From: Talinum fruticosum
Taxonomy: Eukaryota; Streptophyta; Magnoliopsida; Caryophyllales; Talinaceae
Direction of reading: 5' to 3'
Assembly (NCBI GenBank): GCA_021018815.1
Contig: JAITYX010000028.1
Span: 4,605,001 to 4,669,000, forward strand
DNA length: 64,000 bases
Shown here: piece after piece, positions 10,291-20,229 of the stretch
Position numbering within the stretch: position 1 is the stretch's first letter
How the letters are laid out: each line of letters opens with the position of its first letter
Notes under the pieces: generated by a model
Database searches by the model: none
The model's input: the letters and a program-made list of their open reading frames with translations, nothing else
Told to the model about the DNA's origin: nothing
Translations under genes and position numbers: made by a program

Positions 10291-11970
10291 TGTAGACACC
10301 TAAAAAGTGTCATCCTTTATGTCTTTAATTACGTATTTTATTCGATCAACCCGATGATGAAATCCCGAGTCCTGTTTGAGGATTTGGATCTCAAACTGTG
10401 TTTGATTAGTGCGATCGAAGCTAATAAACCACAAACAACCCCCACCTCTAAATAAATAGCCTCTTGCCTTGGGTCTATCTAAAAATTCCCTTTCCTTTTG
10501 GACAATCCAAGACCGAGGCCAGGCTTTTAGAGACAACGGAGTCCAATGATGTGTACCACGAAATTCCAAGTTCGAATATCGCATTTTACTTTTGTTCAAT
10601 CGGAGAAGGAGCTAAAGATTTGAAAACAAGTGTTAAAACATTACATTTAATGATAGCAAGCATCAAAGTGTTACGTTTAATCTCCAAGACAGTCCACACG
10701 AGACTAGGAGCTTTTACCCTCAAAACGACGTCGTCGCCGGCTCCGGTCACCCCACAAATTTTAAGTGGCACGCTGCGTTTCGGCTTGGAAACTCCCTTGG
10801 AAGCAGGCTAACGCATGAAACCCTAGGCATGCCCGGGTGGCTGGCGCCAACCAACCCCGATTTATCCGGTTTTATCTATTCTTTATCCGGTTTAATCTCA
10901 AGATATCGAGCCTAATTTTTTCTCATCTGCTTAGATGGCTAGCCAAGAGTAGCCCTAGGTCATTTGTGACCTAGGTCTCTCCCTCTAAATAGAGAACCTT
11001 GGCTCTCATTCCCAAACGGCTTATTTCCTAAGTGTTACGATGCTTGAATTAAGCTAAAAATACACTTTCCTAAACATTACTCTACTAAAAAGCATCCTTA
11101 AATTGTCCTCTTTTCTACTTATCGCAGCTTGAATTTGTGTAAAGAGCTAAACAATATTTAGTTATTCTAATCCTTGGGCATCTATTCAACTTATTTTTCC
11201 TACTCCCTACAAATTCATCCTTTCTAAGTTTCAAAAACGAGCCCTTTTACTGGATTCGTCATTATCGCATCAAGAGATGCATTGTAGAAATCCATATCAG
11301 CAGGTGGGACATCCTAAGGGCAACCATTCGGCCTTCGGACAGTTATTTAATTTATACTTTCCTTTATCGCTTTCCATATTATGGATCTAAGAGATGTAAT
11401 TGCATTTTAATTCCTCCCCGCCCGATGTAATCTTTTAGTTTTTCTGCTGTTCTTTATTGCTTTCTTTATTGATTTCTTTATCGCTTTCTTTTACTAGGTT
11501 TGCATATTTTAATTTCACTTAGCATGTTGTTGTGTGCTTGTGTTTTCGTATTATTTTAATTCACTAATCGAACTAGTAATGTCCGTTTTCGGACGGGGAA
11601 CGGAAGGGTTTATCCCTACGTTTCGTCATCGTCGCCCCGAATCCGATTCTCGGTTCAAAGATCGATGGAGTCATTTTTAGCCTTTTCCGGTCTTAGTTTT
11701 CCCATACTAAAATCGGAAGAGCAAATTTTAATTTTGTTTTTGTTAGTTTTTCTTTCTAAAAGCCGAATAGCAGCCTCCTCTTTTTGCTTTATTTCAATTT
11801 AATTCGCATCTCGACTATTTTTTGACAATTGGAATAAAATAAGGGTCATGGATCTGCCGGCCGGGGCAGAGGCCAAGGTTGATTGACTCGATCATAGCCT
11901 CCGACCGGCGCCAACCACTACTAGGTGTAGGCCGCTGCCTAGACCGAGTGGTCATGAAAAAGTCTTCGCA
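10291..11970 (+). repeat. Tat1 3' LTR
   Basis: Begins with TGTAGACACC, a common start for Tat LTRs. The first 120 bp match the reverse complement of 28550-28666 in Tat3 nearly base for base, and partly match 15392 onward in Tat2. A TATA-like CTCTAAATAG lies near 10984. Shared inner blocks include CCTAGGTCATTTGTGACCTAGG near 10960, a self-complementary stretch, and the CGATGTAAT block near 11423. The 3' end is not sharp; I place it where copia gag sequence begins, near 11970. It closes Tat1 on the right. Confidence 0.75.
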
Positions 11971-11979
11971 ACCTACTTA

Positions 11980-12640
11980 CAAAGTCGGTTACGAAGAAGA
12001 AGGCTCGGAATCGGACCAAACTAAAAATCATTAAAATCTAGGTTCCTAAAAATGCTCTTTCTCAAAAAGGACCACAAGTAAAGACGAGTTACTAGGTTTG
12101 TAAGACGAAGTGAGAAGGGTTAGTTTTTTTCTACTTTGGCGAGTAACTCCAAAACAAAAAGGTCATTGGTACCTAAACACTAGATGCTCATGCCATATGT
12201 CTTGAGATTAAAGACTCTTCTCAAAACTTGAACAGGATGAAAGGAAGAAAAGTCACAATTGGAGATAACATCAAGGGCAAGATAGTTGGAATTGGCATAA
12301 TTGGTCAAGGAGACAACTCGGTCGATCCAAGTATACCTTGTCAAATGGCTCAAATATAATGATTTAAGTATCTCACAACTGCATTACAAAGGTTAAGACG
12401 TAAGTTTTACTCGGACCAACTATTTCATTTCTGATGTAGTCACCAAAGAGACGAAGCTCTCGGTTCTTAGGTCGGATAACACGTACGGTATTCCTATTTC
12501 CAAGTCAAATAAAGATTTATCATGTTTAAAAGCTTCTATGAATGATGATTCATGGACATGGCATTGTAGACTAGGTCATATTAGCATGCATACTGTTAAG
12601 AAACTTACATCTCATGGATTAGTCACGGGAAAATCTTAAA
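11980..12640 (+). pseudogene. Cop2: copia gag tail, protease start and pre-integrase (broken)
   Basis: The frame enters through the end of gag and reaches the protease region at the block GHWYLNTRCSCHMS. The catalytic triplet that reads Asp-Ser-Gly in Cop3, Cop4 and Cop5 reads Asn-Thr-Arg here (12176-12184), so the protease is inactive. The GKIVGI and HGHG blocks that follow match the same region of Cop3 and Cop5. The sequence breaks off near 12640, before the integrase zinc finger completes. RT and RNase H are missing. Confidence 0.75.
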
Positions 12641-13060
12641 CATTTAGCGAAATTCCAACTTAATAATCCTAAACTCCTAACCCATTTCTCAAAATCTCAA
12701 ATATTTCATGAATTTCCAACTTAATAAACTAAACAAATGTTACCCATATTCTCAATATTCAACATTTCAATAAAGATTTAACATTTCAACAATCTCAAAC
12801 ATTACCCACATTCTCAACATTCACATATTAATACAAATACATTCAACATTTTACTATATATAAAACATTTTCTAAATAACTTTAAGGGAAAAATAAGAGA
12901 GGATAGAGATTCATACCTAAGAACCGACAACAACAAGGATAAGGAGAGGCATGACAGCAAGATCTACACGACGAGAGACGAAAGGAAACTTAAAAGAGAC
13001 CGGAGGAAACTATAAAGAAATGAAATATTGAGAGAGAGGAGATCTAGAAGTGGCAAACGG
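12641..13060. other. Unassigned AT-rich insert in Cop2
   Basis: This stretch separates protease-region sequence from the env leader in Cop2, where other copies have about 3.5 kb of pol. It is rich in A/T with loosely repeated phrases (CCAACTTAATAA, ACCCATATTCTCAA, CTCAACATT) about 70-80 bp apart between 12650 and 12840, then a purine-rich part. I cannot match it to any other part of the window. Confidence 0.4.
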
Positions 13061-13309
13061 TCGGTTAGCCAGTTACTCGCAAACCGAGTTAGTTGAGGTT
13101 TCATTGTATGAGAGCCTTTTGTCTTTAAATAGCCCTTGGTCACCCTCATTCTTTCACTTTGCTATTTTTTCTCTCCCACTCTCACTTCTATAACTCGAAA
13201 CTCTCACGTAGACACTCTTTCATACTCCGAATCCTACTTCTCTACTCTCTCATTCTCATTCTCACTCGTTCAATTCTTCATCTGTTGTCCATCTTCTACT
13301 AATCTCAAC
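13061..13309 (+). promoter_or_regulatory. Cop2 putative internal promoter and leader of env-like ORF
   Basis: A TATA-like TTTAAATA lies at 13124-13131, 186 bp before the position that aligns with the env-like start codon. An ACGGTCGGTTAG stretch upstream resembles the AACGG-type motifs of the other copies but is decayed. The leader is pyrimidine-rich with CTCTC and CTCATT runs. It fits the arrangement seen in Cop1, Cop3, Cop4 and Cop5. Confidence 0.45.
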
Positions 13310-14100
13310 ATCTTGAAGAGAGGAAGTTTCTGAAGGAGGTCCTGCCTCTAAGAAGGCAAGAACTCGAGTCACTCAACTCGAGCATCACAAGGCAAAGCCT
13401 TGTCTTTTAAAGAATCAAAACACTCCAACGTAGCCTAGCGTTACTTCCTAGAAGAAAAATTCTTCTAAGACTTCTTTGATTCTTTCTATTAAGAATTGTG
13501 TTCTCATTTTATCCTTTTAAAGAGAACCCCAACAATAAGGTTCTCAAGGTTCTTTTTGATATTCTTTAGGGATATGAGGTTGACCTCTTCCCCTTTATCA
13601 TTGAACAAATCGCTTCGTTCCTCCGGATCAAAAACGCCCCTCTGCCTTTTGGAGTTCTTTGTTCTAAAATTATTGCTCATTTCAAATTAGAACTTCCCAA
13701 TGATCCTAAAACATTTACGTAGCTAGCCGTCCGCATTGGCAGGGCTGAGATGATCAATCTTGGATACCGGAAACCGAACCTAGTGTCCGGATTCACAATT
13801 CTAAGCTCTCTTCTCCTCCTTTAACATTGAGTTTTAATCAACTCTTAGTGCTTTCAAGGATTTATGTTAATCCTAATTCAGCCTCAAACCATAACTTAGA
13901 AGCATTGTAATCGAGTCAAACTCTAGTCACCGAGCTTAAGGAAATCACCAAGAAGTAGCGAGGAGCGGATCAATCACCTTCAAAAGCGCGGATCTAAGGA
14001 TGTTGAGGACTCGGAAGAGGAAGTTGAGGAAGAATACCCTTTAGTTTAGAGAACTGTCAATCTAGAACTATTGCCTCATTTTCCACTACTCGCTAGTTGT
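13310..14100 (+). pseudogene. Cop2 env-like ORF (start codon lost, broken)
   Basis: It aligns with the Cop1 env-like ORF. The start codon position reads ATC (13310-13312), followed by the same Lys-Arg-Gly-type beginning. The conserved block NNKVLKVLFDIL, then GYEVDLFPF, reads near 13530-13600 with one stop inside, followed by APLPFGVL near 13640. The N-terminal FFPSTSFSWL and YIYP blocks are absent, so an internal deletion removed several hundred bases. A Lys/Glu-rich coil and a short acidic stretch are still visible near 13930-14040. Confidence 0.65.
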
Positions 14101-14459
14101 GCAACTAGCCATTTCATCTCAACACTACCAGCATGGGTGCAAGGCATCTCATTCTTCTTCCTCTATCTCGAATTGCTTTACCCCCATCTTAGTTCATTTT
14201 TTCTTTTATTTTTTGTTGTCAACCATTCTATTTCTCCTCTCTTTCCTACTTATGTTATGATGAAATGCATAGGGGAGAGCTAAATACGAGTAATAGTTAC
14301 CGAGGCTTAAGGGGAGCAACTTTTATTCTTTTTGTTGTTTTCATGTTGTATGCTCACATTTGTGAAATCTCAATGAAAGTCTAAGTATTTTATATGCTTC
14401 AATGATTCTTTATTTCTTTATGCTCTAATAATTTAATTTCTTATTCTCATAAGCTCTAG
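14101..14459 (+). other. Cop2 region between env-like ORF and LTR
   Basis: Non-coding tail of Cop2. It includes ATGCATAGGGGAGAG near 14264 and AGGCTTAAGGGGAGC near 14308, either of which could be the old polypurine tract. The beginning of the LTR is too decayed to place. Confidence 0.4.
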
Positions 14460-15391
14460 GTTTCCGACCAACTCAAATACAACTCATACAAGTAATATCG
14501 CCTAAATAATTTCATATGCTCAACTTATCTTAGCATCCGACTTTTGTGAAAGTTGAATCGGAATTAGTGCATTAATTCTAATATTAAGTCGATTTATTTA
14601 CTCGAAATTATTTATTGGCAAATTAATGCATTGTCTCTATATATCTTTTAACTCTTCAAGTAGACATAAAATGAAATTAAAACATATTGAATATTAGACT
14701 CGAAAAATCCATTTATTCACGTTAAGGAGAATTAACTCGCTCAATTACTTAAATTAATTTTTATCCTTAACTAATCTTAGACCAAAGTATTTGTATACTT
14801 TGAGTACCACATTGATTTGTTTTTGTAGGATGATTAAATTGATTTAATCTCAATTTGAAATGCAAAAGCAACCAACTTCCGACCATTAAACGCCGATGAA
14901 CATGAAAAACCCTATTTCTAGGATAACTCGGACACCATGTCGTGGTTGCTTGTTTCCATTTACTGTAAACTTCAACTTTGAGTCCAATGGTTGTTTCCAC
15001 CCCGATTTCAGTCACAACAAGTAGGATGGACTATTTTTGAGCAAGGATCAATACACAAAGTTCATCTATACAAGCTGTTCTCTTTCTTAAGGACTCAAAC
15101 TATCCGTTACAACGGCTAGTGAGGCTTTCTTGTCCAAGTTGAGTCGGAATGGCTATTTGCCCTACCGATTATAAATAGAAGCCACTCTATAAGACATAGA
15201 ATTTTGCTTGGAACTAAACTCTAAGCTCATACACTCAATCTTTTCTAGCTTTCAACTCTACAATTAGTTTTCTCAACTTCTAGGATGAAACAAAAGGAGT
15301 CTTATAATTAGTCAAGCTCTTACTTTCGTAGACTTTGGTAATTTCCTTTGACTTAGCTATAAGGGGTAACTCAACTCGGTTGTACCTAGCA
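14460..15391 (+). repeat. Cop2 3' LTR, truncated at both ends
   Basis: The LTR of the copia family in plus orientation. Recognisable are the ATTAGACTCGAAAA block near 14693, the ACCAAAGTATTT...ATACTTTGAGTACCA block near 14780, and a TATA box TATAAATA at 15170-15177 followed by GAAGCC, as in Cop8. The paired AACGG motif TATCCGTTACAACGGCTA lies at 15101-15118, 52 bp upstream. The LTR ends abruptly at 15391 where Tat2 LTR begins, losing roughly the last 500 bp. Confidence 0.75.
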
Positions 15392-16760
15392 ATAGACACC
15401 TAAAACATGTTACTCGTTATATTTTTTATTTCGTATTTTATTTTGTCAGCCCAGTGATGGAATCCCTGTCTTGTTTGCGGATTTGGATCATGATCGAAGT
15501 CCGATTGGCGTGACGAGAGGTAGAAAACCACAAAAAACATTTTAGAACAAAAAAATCAACCTTATTTGCTTTGGCCTGGTCAACAAATCCATTTTATTTG
15601 GCCGAACAAAGCCATGGTCAACACTCAAGGCTAACCTTTGGTCGGCGTCGCTCATTGAGCCATACTACATGTTAAACGATGCATTTCTTCTTCAACGTCT
15701 AACCGAGACACGGAGCTTAATTCGTCGATATAATATCGCATTGACCGATTCCGCATTTCATGGCAAATATCGCCAAAACGCTGCGTTTTACTCCAAGCGT
15801 TCAACTAAGACACGGAGCTCAACTACACAAAAGGACGCCATATTTGACAAGCGCCGCGTTTTGGGGAAGTCTTCACCTAAACGCTATGTTTTGCTCCGGA
15901 GACCTGCTATAACACGTGACGAATGGTTTAATTGTACGATGTCGTTTCTTGAGCGGTGCCATGATTCTCGGTGTTGTTCATGGGATCCCGATTCAAGGAG
16001 AATTTGATCAGTTTTTTCGATTTTCGGGCTAGTTTGCAACTTCATTTTGGATGGCTTATCCCTAAGTTTCATACCTTCGCCCCGAATTTACTTTCTCATT
16101 GCTAGACCGATTGAGTCAAGTTTAAAACCTCTTTCAAGCTTATTCTTTTCCATACTAAGATTCAAAGAGTCTTTTATTTATTTTTATTAGTTTTTATTCC
16201 CTAAAACCGATCAGGGACTCGTTATGTTCCTTTTTTATTTCTCTTTAATTTCCTCCGCGGTATTTCTTGCTATAAATGGCAAAAAGAATTTTTTATTTCT
16301 GTCGGTTTAAGCCATGGACGGAGACCGATCACCTTAGTCATGGCTCATGGCCGGCGTCGACGACCGCACGATGCTGGCTCTTACCGACGTTGGACGGTCA
16401 CCGGCCAAGGCTTTGGTTCAAGCTGGTATTTTTACACCGATTTGGCTTAAAAGCCTTGCGATAGAAATAAATTTATTTTATTTTGTTATTATATTAAGTT
16501 GTGAAATAATATCCCAACACTTCCAAAAATAATTTCTAAAATAAATGATTAATAAAATTGCCAATTACCTTTGCTTAATCTATTTTAAATCGGATTACCA
16601 AAATCGAAAAATTCTAATAAGAGGTACATCCCCATTTGTAGTAAATATTTCATTAAACCATCATTAAAAAATCCATCCCCTTCAAAAAGAGAGAGACCCA
16701 ACGTTTGTGGGGAAGCTTCGGCCCGGACTTGGGTGCCCCATTCTAACGGAGGCCAGCGGT
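15392..16760 (+). repeat. Tat2 5' LTR
   Basis: Starts TAGACACCTAAAAC, the Tat LTR start with its first two bases lost. The first 100 bp follow 10291-10400 and the reverse complement of 28666. Further inside, the block around 16000-16200, with GGATGGCTTATCCCTAAGTTTC and a TTTTTATTAGTTTTTATT run, matches Tat1 and Tat4 LTRs. The 3' boundary is uncertain. A GACGACTTCACTTGGG phrase at about 16768 resembles sequence at the LTR/PBS junction of Tat elements (from memory), so I end the LTR near 16760. It is joined directly to the truncated Cop2 LTR. Confidence 0.6.
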
Positions 16761-17540
16761 TCCTATAGTGACGACTTCACTTGGGTATAGTGTGACTTAT
16801 ATTGAGGATGAGACTTGAAAGTTTAAGTTGTGAGTTTCCGTAACATGTTTTGCATTAGGCATCTTGAATTTAGGAAGCCTCGAATATAGCTACTTTTAAT
16901 TTTGACCTTTAGGCTTTACCTATAAGAACAATTTTGAAAGAGGTTCGAACTGCTAACACATACGGGGCCCTATTAGGCTTGATTGTCGGGGAGGTGGTAC
17001 CTATTCCCTCATAGCACACTCTCTTAGGTTAACTAAGAGGCACCGAGCATTCATGTTTTTCCTATCGTGCACCTTTCGAGGACTAAATGCTCGGACTATG
17101 AGGGACCATATATCCTACTAGTTTTATCCCTCTTTGTTGACCATAGATCCTTGGTTGTCTAGGCCACACCTTTTCTCTTCATTTGAATGCTAAGATGAAT
17201 GTGGTTGTTTTTAGTATTTAATCTCCTACTTGTGAGCCTTTAAGTTAGATTAGAAGTGTTGAATAACCCTTGCATGGGTGCGAATAAAATACAATAATGA
17301 ATTTCCTCGAGTTGGTCCAATATGTGCATGTTTAACCAAAAGTAAAAAATTGCCTTCTTTTTCTAGGTCGATCCATTAATTGCATTTATGAGTCAATCCA
17401 AAAGTTCATCTAAGTCTAGGTTTTATGTACGTACCAGTTGCTTGAGCTCAACCGACGCCGGCCACCGCCGGTCAACCAAGGAGTGTCTTGCTCGGAACCC
17501 CGTACTCTCTTCGATCGATCTGTGGTTTTTTTTTTTGGCT
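16761..17540 (+). other. Tat2 leader
   Basis: Untranslated 5' region of Tat2. No ORF has recognisable content; the 123-codon frame from 17388 runs straight into the tandem repeat and is not a gene. GC-richer than the copia parts. Confidence 0.45.
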
Positions 17541-17544
17541 TTTT

Positions 17545-17960
17545 ACCGTTTTTGCATTTTATTTTGTATTAGCAAAAAAATAAATTCATCTCAAATTAGG
17601 CAAGTCCATTTCGCATTTTATTTTGTTTTTAGCCAAAAACAAAATCATCTCAAATTAGGTGAGTCCATTTCGCATTTTATTTTGCATTTAGCCAAAAATA
17701 AATTCATCTCAAATTATGTGAGTCCATTTTGCATTTCATTTTGCATATACGCAAAATAAATTCATCTCAAATTGGGTGAGTCCATTTACACCTTTTATTT
17801 TTGCATTTCAGCCAAAATAAATTCTATCTCCAATAAGATGTGTCCACTTTTACATTCCATTTGTGCATTAGCAAAAATAAAAAAATTATCCCAAGCTAAT
17901 TCATTAGCATTATCACATTTCATTTCAATTACTTTGCATTCCTTATGTGCATCCAAATAA
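17545..17960 (+). repeat. Tandem repeat, about 60-bp unit, in the Tat2 leader
   Basis: Six to seven degenerate copies. The phrase TTCATCTCAAATTAGG recurs at about 17584, 17644, 17703, 17761 and (decayed) 17822, close to 60 bp apart. Each unit also carries a GAGTCCATTTCGCATTTTATTTTG-type phrase and AGCCAAAAATAA. The outer units are more diverged, as expected for an array that grew by slippage or unequal exchange. Internal tandem repeats are common in untranslated parts of Tat elements. Confidence 0.8.
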
Positions 17961-18591
17961 AAGCATTCTTTCTTAGCTCCTTCGGGTCTTGCACTTGAAT
18001 CCCATCTTACGTAAAGTTAGTGTTCCTTCGGATGGTCCTAAGCAATAATGCTTTGGGCTGCAGAATCGGGAAGCCTACCACCGTTGGGTTTCGTCTGAAT
18101 CCGAGAACCAAAAGGTTAGAACGCCCCAATAAGGAGTCTAGTGCCTCTTCCCTTCGTTCTACACCTCGGTCTTCACCAGTGCGACTCACCTCATTGCACA
18201 CAACACTTGGTTTAGTCAATCTTCCATCGTAGGACAGTACCACAAACAATTCCTCTACAATGGTTAGAGTAACAGTAACAATTTCCCAACCTTGCTTTGC
18301 TTAATCCTCGGCGAAGATGGAAGTTGAGGCTCAGGAAAAAAAAATAGTCCATATCCGAAACTCTTGCAGTCATTTTAAAGACTCTTTAGGATAATAAGAG
18401 CGTATGTGAAGAAGAATTAGGAGGACGCCCTCCACTTAATCCTTGTGCGAAGCTAGTCCCGAACATAAGCCTAAGTCTAATCAATGCATAAATCAGATAG
18501 AACAAATATTAAGGGAATCTTCAATATTCAAGAGTCACTAGTTTGATCTCATGAGATTCACGTCAATCCCCAATGGGAAGTTACCTCCCAA
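17961..18591 (+). pseudogene. Tat2: leader end and possible start of gag (broken)
   Basis: After the repeats the sequence becomes more coding-like (18000-18250), with basic and Ser-rich frames on the plus strand but no motif I can name. A candidate start is ATGGAAGTTGAGGCTCAGG near 18319, whose frame soon meets stops. The position, just after a Tat leader, suggests the N-terminus of gag or of an extra 5' ORF. It is cut at 18591 by the LTR of Cop3. Confidence 0.35.
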
Positions 18592-20014
18592 TGAAGGTTA
18601 GCTCTTGGAGAGATTAAGTACCCGTAGAGGGGGTTGATAAAAGATTTTTCCGAATTGTCAAACAATTCCGCACAATAAAGACTTAGAAAACAATTGTGAG
18701 TCTAGATTGGACTCGGAAAGTGCAATACACGAAAGTTCGTGAAAACCCTCCTAGGGCGTAAAACCACGGACAATGCTAATCCAAGCACCAATTTAAATCC
18801 ACTATTTTGAACCTATAAAATATAAAGATTGACTCTTCACAATATTGTTCTCTTAGACAATTCACTTACAAGTTTTTCCTAGACTTGAAAATTCCCTTAC
18901 CCGATCCAAGTATTTCGTAACTAAGCTAACCTTTACAGTTAGGTCCAATTGAGCTAAATTAACCCCTATAGCTCAGTGAAGGGACTTGACATAGAATAGA
19001 AAGAGTAGAAGTGATTACAAGACTTTCTCATTACAACTCGTAAAGTAAGAACTTAAGAATTAGAGTTATAAGTTAGAAGATTGAGTGAGAGTAGATTATA
19101 TTCAGTTCCAAGCAATCTTCAAGTCTTGTAGAAAGGCTTCTATTTATACTCAACAAGGCAGAGTATTCGTTGAGACTTGTTCTAGACTTGTGAGCTTCAT
19201 CAGCCGTTGTAACGGCTAGTCCGAGTAACTCGTAAAAGGAGTCGTTGCAATGTGAACGTTGTACTTTTGTTCTTGGCTTGAAAAGTAGTCCATTCCACTA
19301 GTTGTGACTAAAAACTAGGGTGGAAACAACTGTTAGACTCAAAATTGAAGTTTATCAAATTTTGTAACAAACAACCCCGACTTGGTATTTGAGCCTTATT
19401 CGGAGAGGGTGTTTTTACTGTCTTCGAGTGTTTAACGGTAGGAAGTCGATTGCCTTTTCTTTTCAAAATAAGATTAAAATATTTTAATCAACTTACAAAA
19501 GCAAATCAAAGTGGTACTCAAAGTATAAAAATACTTTGGTTCTAGATTAGGCAAAGATAATAATTAATTCAAAATAATTAAGTGCTAAATTATCTTGAAC
19601 TCGAAAGAATGGAATTTTCGAATCTAATATTCATTAGGTTCAAAATCCAGCTTAAGTCAATTATCTAAATGATCGAGTTATTAAGATTGAATAGCTAGAA
19701 TGCATAAAGTCGATCAAGTAAACAATTTCATTTGATAAACTAACTTAGAAAGAGGAATTAACGCGAGTAATTCATTTCCTTCTAGAACAATAAGTCGAGT
19801 GCTTAGAATATAAAGTGTTTGAGAAATTATTTACTGATGTCATCTTTTATGAGTTGTGTCCGAGTAGGTCGAAACCCGGTTAAATGCGTTATACTGAATA
19901 TATGGTTTTCGAGGGGTAAGACAGAATTGAAAACTTAAAGATGAGCTTCTTAAATACTCGGAATGACTTCAAATCAAAACCATAGAGATATAAAGAGTTA
20001 TATCCGAGTCTTCA
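18592..20014 (-). repeat. Cop3 3' LTR
   Basis: Complete copia-family LTR of 1423 bp. On the plus strand it runs from TGAAGG (18592) to CTTCA (20014), the family's short inverted ends. The TATA box (minus strand TATAAATA) is at 19141-19148. A paired AACGG motif, CAGCCGTTGTAACGGCTA, is at 19201-19218, 53 bp upstream. On the internal side the minus strand reads a polypurine tract AAAAAGAGGGAGA directly before the LTR. The matching 5' LTR is absent, so no target duplication can be checked. It interrupts Tat2. Confidence 0.9.
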
Positions 20015-20229
20015 ATCTCCCTCTTTTTGATAAAAGGCATTCCATACTTAAGATAAAAGCTAAGACTTCAGAATAAGTTTTCTTTGTATTTTGATTAGAG
20101 AAAAAATTAACCGATAATATCGAGTGCTTTTAATCATACACAACTCGGAACATACCTATGCATTTTAGCAAAACAAAATAGGGAGGAAACATCAAGAAAC
20201 TACAAAGATGTTGGACAAAAAAATTATAA
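20015..20229 (-). other. Cop3 region between env-like ORF and 3' LTR
   Basis: Non-coding, with the polypurine tract at about 20017-20030 (minus strand). The TTGTCCAACATC phrase seen in Cop1 is also present near 20205-20216. Confidence 0.6.

Noticed and set aside
10957..10985. CCTAGGTCATTTGTGACCTAGG as a rho-independent-type terminator or a CRISPR-like repeat
   Set aside because: It is a self-complementary block inside Tat LTRs, seen again in Tat3; such bacterial features do not apply in this plant-like context.
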